From assembly GCA_030770535.1 (NCBI GenBank), contig JASVEC010000069.1, positions 1 through 64,000 of the forward strand: a DNA stretch of 64,000 nt. Direction: 5' to 3'. Each line of letters opens with the position of its first letter. The stretch's first letter is position 1. A program made the position numbers and the translations under genes. Shown one piece after another: positions 34,544 through 45,458 of the stretch. This DNA comes from Batkoa obscura (lineage: Eukaryota > Entomophthoromycota > Entomophthoromycetes > Entomophthorales > Batkoaceae). The notes below the pieces were generated by a model. It did no database searches, was not told where the DNA came from, and worked only from the letters and a program-made list of their open reading frames with translations.

Positions 34544-35452
34544 ATGAAATTAATCCCAGTATTAGCTACTGCTCTTTTATTCACTTCCAATATCCAAGCA
34601 AAATGTACCTCCAATAAATATCGAGTTGTTGCTGTAGGCGATTTACATGGGGATTATAATAACATGATCAAAATATTACAAATGAGTAAAGTCATCAATA
34701 ACGAGAATGAATGGATAGGAGGAAGCCATACGACTTTAGTACAAACTGGGGATGTAGTTGATCGCGGTCCAGATGCCAAAAAAATATACAACTATTTTAT
34801 GGAACTTCGTAAAGATGCTCTTTCTAAAGGTGGTTTATTTATTCCATTATTAGGTAATCATGAAACAATGAATCTTTCTGAAGATTACAAAGATGTATCT
34901 GAGGAAGATATTACCAAGTTTGGTTCCAAAGAGAAACGTAAAAAAGAATTTAGTAAATTTGGCAAAATTGGACAATATTTAAGAAATCTCAATGTTACTG
35001 CTAAAGTTCATGATACTATTTTTTGTCATGGTGGTATCAATTTAGATTGGTCAAAAAAGAAAATAGAGGGTTTAAACAAGGAATCTCATGAATATCTTTT
35101 ATTAGATAGTGCTAATGAGTTAAGTAAAAGAGCTATCTTTACAAAAGAAGCTGATGGCCCACTTTTCTACCGTGGCTATGCTAATGATGAAGAAAATAAA
35201 GTTTGTTCTAAGTTAATCAAAGCATTAGATAATTTAGGTGCTAAACGTATGGTTATGGGACATACTGTTCAAAAAAATAATAAGATAACGGCTCGTTGTA
35301 ATAATCGTGCTATACTTATTGATGTAGCTATTTCCTCCTATTATGACGGTGGTCATTTAGGTGCCTTTGAATTCACAGATTCTTATATGCGTGCTGTTTA
35401 TCCAAATAATCAATTTGAATATTTTGGCCAACCTAAAAATATTTCAAATTAA
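34544..35452 (+). CDS. Secreted Shewanella-type metallophosphatase, copy 4, intronless
   Basis: 302-aa secreted phosphatase in a single exon of 909 bp, the same length as the spliced copies 2 and 5. The signal peptide is MKLIPVLATALLFTSNIQA. Motifs GDLHGDY, GDVVDRGPD, GNHE, FCHGG and MGHT are intact. QTGDV is continuous, with no intron. An 80-nt block (34973-35052) is identical to 37012-37091 of neighbouring copy 5, while its 3' end (HLGAFEFTDSYMRAVYP) resembles copy 3, a mosaic pattern. ADGPLFYRGYA replaces the GDGPLWYRGYA of the others. It is followed 1.1 kb downstream by copy 5 in the same orientation. Confidence 0.9.
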   Translation: MKLIPVLATALLFTSNIQAKCTSNKYRVVAVGDLHGDYNNMIKILQMSKVINNENEWIGGSHTTLVQTGDVVDRGPDAKKIYNYFMELRKDALSKGGLFIPLLGNHETMNLSEDYKDVSEEDITKFGSKEKRKKEFSKFGKIGQYLRNLNVTAKVHDTIFCHGGINLDWSKKKIEGLNKESHEYLLLDSANELSKRAIFTKEADGPLFYRGYANDEENKVCSKLIKALDNLGAKRMVMGHTVQKNNKITARCNNRAILIDVAISSYYDGGHLGAFEFTDSYMRAVYPNNQFEYFGQPKNISN

Positions 35453-36527
35453 TAAAATTATTTTATAGTTTGTTATTTGCTAGATAAAACTTAGAACATT
35501 GAAACTATTTAAATTAAGTTTATCTAAAATAGTTTCTGTATATGTTTTTTTATTACTTATTCAATAGAAATAGATCAGTATTAAACATAACTATTAATAT
35601 TAGTGAATAAAAAGCTGTTAATCCCAAATTATTGATTAATTTACTTAAAAATACTGGAATTTAAATGAATAAGTGTTTGATTGAATCAAGTAAAGAATAT
35701 TGTATGGTCGATTGAATAAAGTATTTATGTTAACTTTTTGATTACTCTGTAGATATCATTTCTCTAAGCAATGTATCATTCTAAATATAATATTAATATT
35801 AATAAAATTAATACTGTCATTCTTAATAGGATCTTTTCAATGGGAGCAGTAAATGATCCAAAAGATGGACCTAATAAATAAGTAGTAGAGTTTAATTAAA
35901 TTAATAATAAAAACCCTTAGTTTGATATAAGCTTGAATGTGTAAGTTTTGTATAATCAATTATAAAATAATACAATGCCAAACATTCGTTTAACAATCAA
36001 CTTTAATTTCTAATATTTGGAAAAAAGTGAATCTTAAATATAAACTAGGTCATCAACTAAATTATTGAAGGCATTTTAATACTTCAAGGATTCCATATCA
36101 GAGCAATTGATGTTTTTTTATAAGCTTAAAGTAAATCCATTTGGGTAGTAACTCTACTCTAGTTTATAGTAAAAGTTTATTAAAGTTTGGACTATAAATC
36201 TAATAACAATAGGTAATAAAAATAAAAATGAATTCATATTCACCAGCAGTGGTAAATAAATTAAAGTTGACATATGGATTAATTGAAATAAAGAATAAAC
36301 AAAACCGTTTTAGTAAACTTTATATAAATATGTTATTACACAATTTTAAATTACTAAAATTAGATATTAAAAATTAGTTAAAGAATATTAAATCAAAATC
36401 TATACACGAGGGCTCAATGTCAAAGGTCAGAAGATAAATAATGATACAAGTTTTTGAATTGTAATATTCGATCAGAAACATATATATAAATATATTTATT
36501 AAGCTTTACTTTGAATTATTTTCAATT
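35453..36527. other. Intergenic between phosphatase copies 4 and 5
   Basis: About 1.1 kb, AT-rich, with no coding pieces recognised. The promoter of copy 5 lies in the last 150 bp. Confidence 0.5.
36405..36423 (+). promoter_or_regulatory. Shared upstream motif CACGAGnnCTCAA (copy 5)
   Basis: CACGAGGGCTCAATGTCAA about 123 bp before the start codon, as for copies 2 and 4. A TATATAAATATA stretch follows at about 36482. Confidence 0.4.
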
Positions 36528-37491
36528 ATGAAATTTATTTCAACCTTAATTATAGCCCTCTTACTCAACTCCAATTTCTTAATACAATGCCAATCAACCA
36601 ACTATCGTGTTGTTGCTGTAGGTGATATTCATGGAGATTATGAGAATATGCTTAAAGTCCTAAAAATGACAAATGTAATTGATGATGAAAATCAATGGAT
36701 TGGTGGAAATAGTACCACTTTAATACAAACGGTAATCACTCTAAATAAATTCAATTCAACTAATTAGATATTCATTATTAATATAGGGAGATGTAACCGA
36801 TCGTGGTCCCAATGCTAAAAAAATATATGACTATTTTATGGAACTTCGCCAAGATGCCTTTTCAAAAGGTGGTTTATTTATCCCATTACTAGGCAACCAT
36901 GAGGCCATGAATTTAGCTGAAAACTATAAATATGTATCTGAAGAAGATATTGATAACTTTGGCTCAGAAGAAGAACGTAAAAAAGAATTTAGTAAATTTG
37001 GTGTCATTGGTCAATATTTAAGAAATCTCAATGTTACTGCTAAAGTTCATGATACTATTTTTTGTCATGGTGGTATCAATTTAGATTGGTCGAAGAATAA
37101 AGTAGAAGGTTTGAATAAAGAATCCCATGAGTATTTGTTATTAGATTCTGCTAGTCAATTAAGTAAACGGAGCATATTTACTCAAAAAGGGGATGGTCCG
37201 CTTTGGTATCGAGGCTATGCAAATGATGATGAAGATGAGGTTTGTTCTAAATTAACTAAAGCATTAGATAACTTAGGTGCTAAAAGAATGGTAATGGGAC
37301 ATACTATTCAGAAAGATAACAAAATTACAACTCGTTGTAATAATCGTGCTATACTTATTGATGTAGCTATTTCCTCCTATTATGACGGTGGTCATTTAGC
37401 TGCTTTGGAACTTAATGACTCTTATACACGTGCAGTCTATCCAAATGATCAATTTGAATATTTTGATCCACCTGAAAGTATTACCAATTAA
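36528..37491 (+). CDS. Secreted Shewanella-type metallophosphatase, copy 5, two exons
   Basis: 302-aa secreted phosphatase from exons 36528-36731 and 36787-37491. The 55-nt intron (GTAATC..TATAG) falls between QT and GDV, as in copies 1 and 2. The signal peptide is MKFISTLIIALLLNSNFLIQC. Motifs are GDIHGDY (Ile in place of Leu), GDVTDRGP, GNHE, FCHGG and MGHT. It is most like copy 2 overall. It shares an identical 80-nt block with copy 4 and an identical 83-nt block with copy 3. DRGPNAKK differs from DRGPDAKK elsewhere. Confidence 0.9.
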
Positions 37492-39910
37492 TAAAATTGT
37501 TTTGCAACTTAAAGTATCCTATTGTTAATTCCTAAAAATTTGGAAAATTTAAAGTTTATTTGGATTATCTTCAATATTTATTTATTGCTACTTTAATTGC
37601 TATATACTTATATTTAAATAAGTTTTAAACTCTATCAAAGTAAATATAAACCCAAAATATAATCATTGCCCAGATTATTCTTCATCCTGTTTAATTTTAT
37701 CAATACCTTAGTAAAGGATATTTAACTTTAAAAATAGGTTATTAAACCAGTTATTTTCTCCTTACCCCTTCTTCGAACTTTATCTCGACTTTTTTCTCAT
37801 CTTTATCTTTTTCTCAATCTTTCTTCTTTCATAAAATGAAGCACTCAGAAGGGCCTACTATTAATTTTAAAATATTCAAAAAAAAAAAAGCATTAAAGCA
37901 TTAAATACTATATATGATAGTGTTTATTTTTCAGATATTTATTAATATATCTTTTAAGTTTAATATAAATAAAAATAGTCAAATGCTAAACACATCTGAT
38001 AGTTTACTTTCAAAGGAGAAAACAATAGCCCTAAGGTTAAGCTTAGCTGTTTAGAAGATTTCCCCAAGAGGGTGAAGTACACCAGCCTAAGTGCATAAAT
38101 TCCAACTAATAGTCAAGGAATTTTACCTGTTTAGATGGGAAAAGTGGACAAACATATAGTTTATTGTTTTATTTGGCTGTAAACACAGTCAATCATTTTA
38201 GATCTCGTGCACAGTACACTTTATTGAGGAGTCTCTAACTAATGCCTTCACTCAAAATATTGGGTTCTTGTTTATAAACAAGCTTCTACAATATATGGAT
38301 TTATTTACACTTTAGTTACTGGGCCTTTGGCTTAGATTCTTCACAGAAGTTTTAGCTGCTTGAATTTCGAAGTGATAAAGAATCTGATCCTCATCAATCC
38401 ATTATTCCTTGAGTAGGTTCCCTTGGTATCAAATGAGATCAAATGTTCTTTGATGATTGCTGATTAATTTTCAAAAAACTCTATCTGGCTCAGTTCGGTT
38501 CAGTTCCCTGAGATTTCCTAATGGTCATTTCTAAGCTGCACTATTTTATTCTTTAATTTGACATATTTGAAATAAATCTCACTGTTTTACGTAAAAGTTG
38601 GTAGATTATAAAGAAATAATCTAATAAAACCAGAAGACATTTGTGTATCTATTCTCTAAAATCTAGTAATTAAGCAGTAGCTTAAAAAAACACTAATTAA
38701 CAAAACTAAATATTATAAATTATGATATTTCATTAAGTTTTTTTATTTTGTCAGTTTATGTTTTTAGTTAATGAACTAAATTGATAACAAGTAACCTTGA
38801 AAAAAACTTAATAATACGGAACATTTTTTTGGTTTCATTTTTTCCATTATTTGTACTATTGAATAGAAAAAATGTTAGTAGATTTTTAGAAAAGACATTC
38901 CTGTATAATACCGTCAATTGCTTTTTTTAAAATATTCAGCATGCTAAAAAGGGCACTAAATTTATCTAACCAATGCTAAAATAAGTCCTAATATAGTGGA
39001 AAGAAAGTTTCATAAAATTGAGTACTTTTTATAAATATTGAAGTTAGAGACTTTCAAATATATCAATGTATTCAAACGTTACTTTGAGTTTTATTAAATT
39101 ATATATTATTTGGAACAGGGTTTTCTTTTTCTTAGCTTACTTTGTCATCTAATTTGCATTTTTTATAAGGAATCAACCTTTAATTAAAAGAACTGTATAA
39201 CTGATTTATATCTGTAATAATCCAAGTGGTGGAAACGTAAAAGGAAGAGAAAATCTATACTAAACTAGATTACCAAACAATAAAAACTAACATTAGATAA
39301 ATATTATAATAATGAAATAAGATTATACGGTACTTATTTTCAACTTACATTTCGAAATCGACTAGAAAATAAGGCAATCTGAATTAAATATAGGACATCA
39401 CCAGTTCAACATGAATGTGACCAAACTTTTTAATTTGATATTGTTATCGTTTAAAGTATCAATAGTATTGGTAAAGATTACTATCATAAAAACTTTAGAA
39501 TCAAAAAAAGTAACAAAACCAAAATTTCATCATTTGGATTGAAGTAGTAATATCTTTTTTAATATAGATTGTATTACCTTAAGTTAGAATGATTCTATAT
39601 TTAATAGTTCCAGTTTAAAGTTTTGATTCTATACCTCGCTCTAGCTTCCATGTAAATCTCTAGTTACTAACTCAAGTAAATTAACCCTTAAAATAGTTTT
39701 ACTTCTAGTAATAAAATAGGAGATCTGTTTTAAATTTAATGGACATAATCTGTAAATAGAGAAATTGTATAAATAAATGAGATACAACATCATAAAAAAA
39801 CGTGAGAATTTTATACAAGGTTAGGATAGTCTATTATAATAAAATATAGTATAAATAGTTAATAATTACTCCATAGATTAAATCAAATATTAACTTTCAA
39901 GCTATGGATA
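37492..39910. other. Intergenic with a G+C-richer decayed stretch and a decayed miniature element
   Basis: 2.4 kb. A stretch at about 37980-38560 has higher G+C than its surroundings and looks like decayed coding or repeat sequence, but gives only short unrecognised pieces. Part of it (38205-38260, minus strand) resembles 53950-54010 on the plus strand, sharing AGTGAAGGCATTA. A decayed miniature element lies at 38817-38903. Confidence 0.4.
38817..38903 (+). mobile_element. Miniature inverted-repeat element, strongly decayed
   Basis: About 87 bp. It keeps TTTTTTTGGTTTCATTTTTT, CCATTATTTGTACTATT and GACATTCCTG, preceded by TA. The ends no longer match. Confidence 0.55.
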
Positions 39911-41914
39911 ATGAAGATTTCAAGTTTTACCTCTCTCCTAGCTTTGATATTAGTACCAAACGCAGCTGGTATTAAAGAAGATCTATGTATCCCAATTTCA
40001 AAAAAGCAAATACTTATATTTGAAGAGACCTTAGCTTGCCCTGATAACGTTGATTTAGATCCTAGGAAAGCATAAAAACATGTTGATTTCTTTAAAAAAG
40101 TAGTCTCTTTTTATGCCTGTTTAGATATTGCTAAAAATTCACCAGAAAAAGAGGTGCCAAGTAATGTGAATCTTACCAAAGGTTTAGATAAAATTAAGAG
40201 AAAAAAGCACAAAAAAAATCCTATCTTATCATGATGTTATTAATTTGTCTAATTCTTTACGTGACGATCATAAAGTTCACGATCCAGCTTGTGTTAACTA
40301 CTTTCTCTTTTGTCAACAATTTTCATTATATGGTGATGTTTTTTTTGATTTCATTATTTTTCCATTTTCTAAGCGCTATTTGAGTGGAAAGATTGTTAAT
40401 AGAATTCTTAAACACAAAAAAACATCCCCATATACTTACCATGATGAAAATGGCAACTAAACATCAAAGTTTTGGATGATCTCAAATTTTATCTTGATCA
40501 TAAAGAGTTTTGGTTAAGCAAAGGTATTGGCGTTACCAAATATCTTGGCAAAAAAGCCCATTCAATTGATGGCTAACTACCTCTTGATTATATTCAAATG
40601 TGTGCTAATAAAACTATTGGTGCCTCAAGAAACGCTAACTCAAGATTAAATTTAGTTTTAACTAGTTCGGTTAATTGCCATGGCACTCGGGGAATAAATT
40701 ATAAAGAACATGCTTCCTCATCAATTACCCCTGAAAAAGGTAAAGTAACTTATATTTTTTTAGTTGATAATGATGGGAAAAGGGTTGGTGTACCCTACCT
40801 TGTTACTGGATCAATTGATTATAATAATACTGTTAATTACTATAATGATGATTGATTGATTGATCCTACTGGGCATCGAAGCTCTTTCTCTAATGAAAAT
40901 AGTAAAAGTATGGAAATTTCTGAGTTAACAAGACAAAAGCAAGTTATTGAAACTAAAGTTGGTCAAGAGCTTCTATCATCTAAAAGTAGTACAGGACTTA
41001 ATAACCCATTAGCTAAAGATTTTTTTTGTACAAAACTATTTAGTTAAAGGAGATACTGCTTTATTAAATTCGCTTATTTTTACTACAGCAGAAGTTACTT
41101 ACTTTGTTAGTGAAACCATTCGTGTGTTAAGTATATTTAAAATAAACAATATAAAAAAAGCGCTGTTGATATAAGTAACAGCTATGGCGGTGATGTTTAT
41201 TATAAATTTTATTCAGCTGAGTATTTTCTCGCAAAATCCAGGCAATTATATTTTAGTACTGATCAAAAAATGAACTCTATTTTTAATATATTAGATAGAG
41301 CAGGCAAAAATATTAGCGGTTCTCATGACCCTCGGTCTTAGCTAAAACCAGATAGTACTCGTTTTAGTACCTCTGAAGAATTTTCAAAAGAAGATAAATT
41401 TGTGTATAGTGGTATTGGGAGTAGTCACACTCAACTATTTCTTGATCGTTGTACATTTAACCCATTTACAAATCTTATTGAATAGGACAGTAGTACAGTA
41501 CCATAAGGAGATGAAGATATAGCTGTCATCTATAATGGTATATGCTGCTCCGCTTGTAGGTTATTTAGCAATAGTTTACACTTAACTAATGGAATTAATA
41601 TTATATTATTTGATAGTGATAAAAAGACCGAAGGTATTCTAGATTCATTAGCTGATGGAGGAACCTATTACATTACTCCTGTTTTACGGAATTTGTAAAG
41701 TGTTGGTTTTGTTGGTGCTCGAGGCTCTCTTAAACTTCTACACTTTAAAATTGCCCTTTCTTACGCTTGTAGAAAAGCTTATTTAGGACCCTTCAATCCT
41801 AAAAATCCATGCTCTTTAGAATTTACTTAGATTCCAGCTAAAAAGAAAGTATTTTATATTGAAGAGAGTTCATTAAACCTAGATAAATTACGGGAGCAAG
41901 TAGCTAATCTGTAA
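39911..41914 (+). pseudogene. Broken S41 peptidase gene with an inserted miniature element
   Basis: Full-length relic of the S41 gene at 8034. It opens MKISSFTSLLALILVPNAAG and closes REQVANL, matching that locus over its whole length. It contains about seven stop codons (for example in place of W in DPQSW, of Q in NGQLPL and of W in FTWIPAKK), several frame changes, and a 100-bp miniature element at 40331-40430. The nucleophile region reads NGICCSACRLF instead of NGVCYSTCTLF. About half of the stops can be explained by C-to-T or G-to-A change. It lies downstream of two phosphatase genes in the same orientation, echoing the S41-phosphatase pairing at 6-10 kb. Confidence 0.92.
40331..40430 (+). 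mobile_element. Miniature inverted-repeat element inside the S41 pseudogene
   Basis: Exactly 100 bp, ends TGGTGATGT and ACATCCCCA, between TA (40329-40330) and TA (40431-40432). Taking out the element and one TA gives continuous codons for QQFSLYTYHDENG, matching RQPFPLFTYHDEDG of the intact paralogue. This proves the borders and the TA duplication. Confidence 0.97.
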
Positions 41915-43060
41915 CTATAATAATAAAAGGCATTGTTTATTGTAATAATAGGGTAACCTTTTTTATTTTTTTTATTTATAAGGATATTAAATAAAACGAT
42001 GGATTAGTTATACAAAAAGCAATTTGTTTATGTCAATAAGATTCTAGGTAACTTAACTACACATTTTTTTAATAGCTTTCCTGTTGATCGATACCCTTGA
42101 GCTCTACCACTATGTATTATTATTTTCATTCAAACCTCGTTTAATTTATACTATTTGATATCAGCCTTGTTAAACACTACCTCGAACACATTTCTAAATA
42201 AAATTTTGCCAAATTCAGCATTTTGTTACATCCTTTTATAACTATTACTTTTAGTAGTGTTTACTCAGTTTTTTAATGAAAATATGAAAAATTTCAAGTA
42301 AAAACATTTAATATGAGGGTGCCTATTTTGATTGAATTTATTTATTGATTTCTTTTTTTAGAGATCATGTGGCTATAGATCACAGAGCAAATAATGAAAG
42401 GCTACAGGCTATTGTCTACTAATCACAAGTTGGGAATAGCACATTACGAGTCTATTGAGAAATCAAGCCCTTGATAGAGTAGGTCATGATTAGGCTATCT
42501 TCGATTGGGTGTTTTTTAAGCACTATTTGGCGAAAAAAATACTACTAAAATAAAAATAGACATTCTAATATTTATATTCAGCTCTAAGCAACTATGCTTA
42601 TTATAAAGAAACAGGGTTTTTATTATAGTATGGTTTGAATGTATTAAACCAATTTAAGCTTTATATATATACTATATTTAAATTAGAACACAATAGTACA
42701 GCCATAGAAAATTAAGCAATATGGTATAAAGCCTTTCAATTTATATTTGAATATCAATAACCAAACTAATAAACGACTCTTTAAAAGCTAATTATAAGAG
42801 ATAAATACATCATATTCGAATCTATCATTAGCTAATTCGTATCATTCATTGAAGATCTAGCTTAATTATTCACTTCTAAAATACATATGATAACCCAAAA
42901 ATGGCTACTAAATACGATGTTCTAAAAGTAATATTGATTATTTAAAAACACTCAAATTATTAAATAAGTATAAAAATAAAAGTTCTAAAACAAGAGTTCT
43001 ATTTTTAAAAAAAAGGGGGTAATACATGACAAGGGGTAAAAAAATGAGATTTTTGAATAA
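41915..43060. other. Intergenic with a miniature-element remnant
   Basis: 1.1 kb, AT-rich. Remnant of a miniature element at 42506-42569. No coding pieces recognised. Confidence 0.5.
42506..42569 (+). mobile_element. Miniature inverted-repeat element, truncated
   Basis: About 64 bp. It keeps GGGTGTTTTTTAAGCACTAT, TTGGCGAAAAA and ATAGACATTCTAATA. One arm has an internal deletion. Confidence 0.5.
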
Positions 43061-43990
43061 TTAATTTTTACCATAATACATGTATTGAACATCGACTAAT
43101 TTTTTACCTCTAGCTTTGGCAATTTGATCTGGAGTACGTTGATTTTGAAGCGCTTCAAAGAAACATTTAATTACATTCATTGGATTTAATGAACCATAAA
43201 CTTTAGCTCCTAAATCAGTAATACCAATACATTGACAAATTTCATGAATATATAAATTAGTACGTACTCCAAAACCTATATAAAATATTTTTAATCGAAA
43301 AATAAATATAAAAATAATATAATACCTGGTGGTCTAGCAAAAAGTTTAAGTTTAGTAGCTTTAAACTTTAATTCTAAATCGTGATAAATAGTACGTTTAT
43401 CATATCTTTCAAATTGAACCATATTTTTAATAGCTCTTTGAGTGGCTTTTTTAATTGCTTTTTCAGCTGAATCTCCTTTACCTTCAGCATAACCAGCAGC
43501 ACCAATACCATTACCAACAACTACTAAAGCAGACATGGATGGAATTTTACCCCCACTAGTCATATTAACCGTTCTTTTTACAATCAATACTTTCTTTTTT
43601 AATCTTTTAAACATTTCGGGTGTGATTCCTAAATCTGAGCTATAAACTACATCCTCACTATCTCCAATAATACTTTCTTTTGGAGGTGGGTAACTTGGAT
43701 ATTCATACTGACCATCTTTTAAATTTTTGTCGTTGATCAAATTGTCTACTTTTTCATTAGGGAAATCTAAGTAAGGATGAAATTTGCCTAAGTTTGGATA
43801 ACCTACTCCACTCGCCTTTTTTTCGGTATTGTTTTGAAGTAATGTACTACCAGTCGATAAACTCTTAGTTAGTATAGCATTTAAGTTATTGCTAACTTGT
43901 ATTTATTGTTAACTTATTGATTTAAATATTTTTATTTGCTTTACCTCCTTTTGACGCTATTCTTTTAATTCCAAAATTCAATAAACTCAT
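43061..43990 (-). CDS. Mitochondrial small-subunit ribosomal protein uS5m, three exons
   Basis: Component of the mitochondrial ribosome small subunit, 276 aa. Exons are 43990-43945, 43895-43326 and 43275-43061. The introns are 49 and 50 nt; the first uses an ACAAG acceptor, since the later TTAG would break the frame. The N-terminus MSLLNFGIKRIASKG is basic and presequence-like. The S5 N-terminal dsRNA-binding-type domain has LKKKVLIVKRTVNMTSGGK and SMSALVVVGNGIGAAGYAEG. The C-terminal domain has GITDLGAKVYGSLNPMNVIK, FFEALQNQRTPDQIA and ARGKKLVDVQ. Family residues look intact. It is encoded head-to-tail with the WD40 gene, both on the minus strand. Confidence 0.9.
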
Positions 43991-44234
43991 TTTTAAAATT
44001 CTAAAAAATAACAAATTTAATTTTTTTAAATTTTATTAAATTTAATGGGATATTTGAACAATTCTATACAAACTTTGTAGTTTATGCCAGCAAATAAAAT
44101 TTAATTGACAACAAAAAAAATAAACTTAAAATTTAAAATTATATAAATGTATCAAAATAAAAAACAAATAGCATCAATAAATGTTTAATATAAAAATCGA
44201 AACTATTTATTATCATAACTACTAAACATTTTAT

Positions 44235-45458
44235 TTAATCATCTGATAACAAGTCTTCCAACTCTTTCTCTTCTTCTTCCGTAAGCGTAACATTACTTGG
44301 CTTTGAATATTCTAATGGTTTTAAGTCCTCAAAATTGGGTTGTTTACCAATATCTTTCAACAACCAAGATCTAAGACTACCATCTAAAGAAGCAGAAATG
44401 ATTTTTTGGTCTTTATTAATAAATGTAATAGCAGTAATTTCATCCCAATGACCATTAAAAGTACCTAATAAAGTTTCATTTAAAACATCAAATACACGTA
44501 TAATCTCATCTCTTCCGCCAGTAATACAATATCGATTGTCTTCTGTTACATAAATACTCCTTACATGATCTGGATGCTCAAAGGAGGTATCTATTTTATT
44601 TTCGATTAAACTATATCTTTTAACTGTTTTATCACCAGAACTAGACCATATTTCATCTTCCGTTAAAAATAATTTATAGACTGTAGTTAAATGATATTCG
44701 AATATATTTTCAATTTTATAATCGCTTTTTATATTCCATTGAATAATTTTCAAATCTCCAGAACAAGTATAAATAAAATCATTATCTATACTTATTTTAA
44801 TATCTTCAATGGTCCCCTTATGTCCTTTTAATATTCTACAGCTTTTTGTTTGATCAAACGGATAAATTCGAAGCTCTTTATCACTTGAACCTGATATTAG
44901 ATACCTTTTACCATCTTTTATAAATGTATTAACACATTTAACAAAATCATTGTGCTCTGAATATGTTTTGACAATCTTATTTTCCTATGATTATGGTATT
45001 AGTGTTATTTCAAATACTATTGCTATTTATCCTTTACTTTAACATTCCATAGTATCAGTTTTTTGTCCCAAGAACCTGATAACAAATACTCTTCCCCATT
45101 TTCTTGAAAATACTTAATACAAGTAACAGGAGCTTGATGACCTTTAAATACCTTAATTGTTTTTTCTGTCTAAACCATAAATTAACCGACTGTATAAGAA
45201 TAAAAACTAATAATAATTTACTTTTAGATTTAAATATCTAATAATGTTACCGGCGTGAGCCAAAAAAACTTTATCTTCCGAAGGATGTTTTTCTAAAGCT
45301 AAGATTTTGTTATTAAACTCAATGGGTTGACCAACTAAATCTTTAGGTAGCTTTTTTTTGGCTTCAATTCTTTTTATATTCTCGATATCGCGATCCGTTT
45401 GAAAAAAATGCTCACTACTCGTTCCATAATTGACTCCTGTATTGTTACTTATACTCAT
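44235..45458 (-). CDS. WD40-repeat protein, three exons
   Basis: Predicted beta-propeller scaffold, 372 aa. Exons are 45458-45222, 45169-45038 and 44984-44235; the introns are 52 and 53 nt. Repeats are recognisable from ALEKHPSEDKVFLAHAGNII, GHQAPVTCIKYF..LLSGSWDKKLILW, HNDFVKCVNTF..YLISGSSDKELRIY, GHKGTIEDIKI..IYTCSGDLKIIQW, WSSSGDKTVKRY, HPDHVRSIYV..CITGGRDEIIRVF and GHWDEITAITF..IISASLDGSLRSW, making about seven blades. The C-terminal tail is acidic (LTEEEEKELEDLLSDD). I do not recognise the orthologue. Its start codon faces RPA190 across a 790-bp shared promoter region. ATG 45458 is preferred over an upstream TTG. Confidence 0.8.

Noticed and set aside
37980-38560. A decayed reverse-transcriptase or peptidase gene.
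   Set aside because: Translations in all frames gave only short pieces without family motifs. Higher G+C alone is not enough for a call.
39911-41914. Repeat-induced-point-mutation-like process acting on duplicated S41 copies.
   Set aside because: Only about half of the stops fit C-to-T or G-to-A change, frame changes are common, and the five duplicated phosphatases are untouched. Ordinary AT-biased decay explains it.
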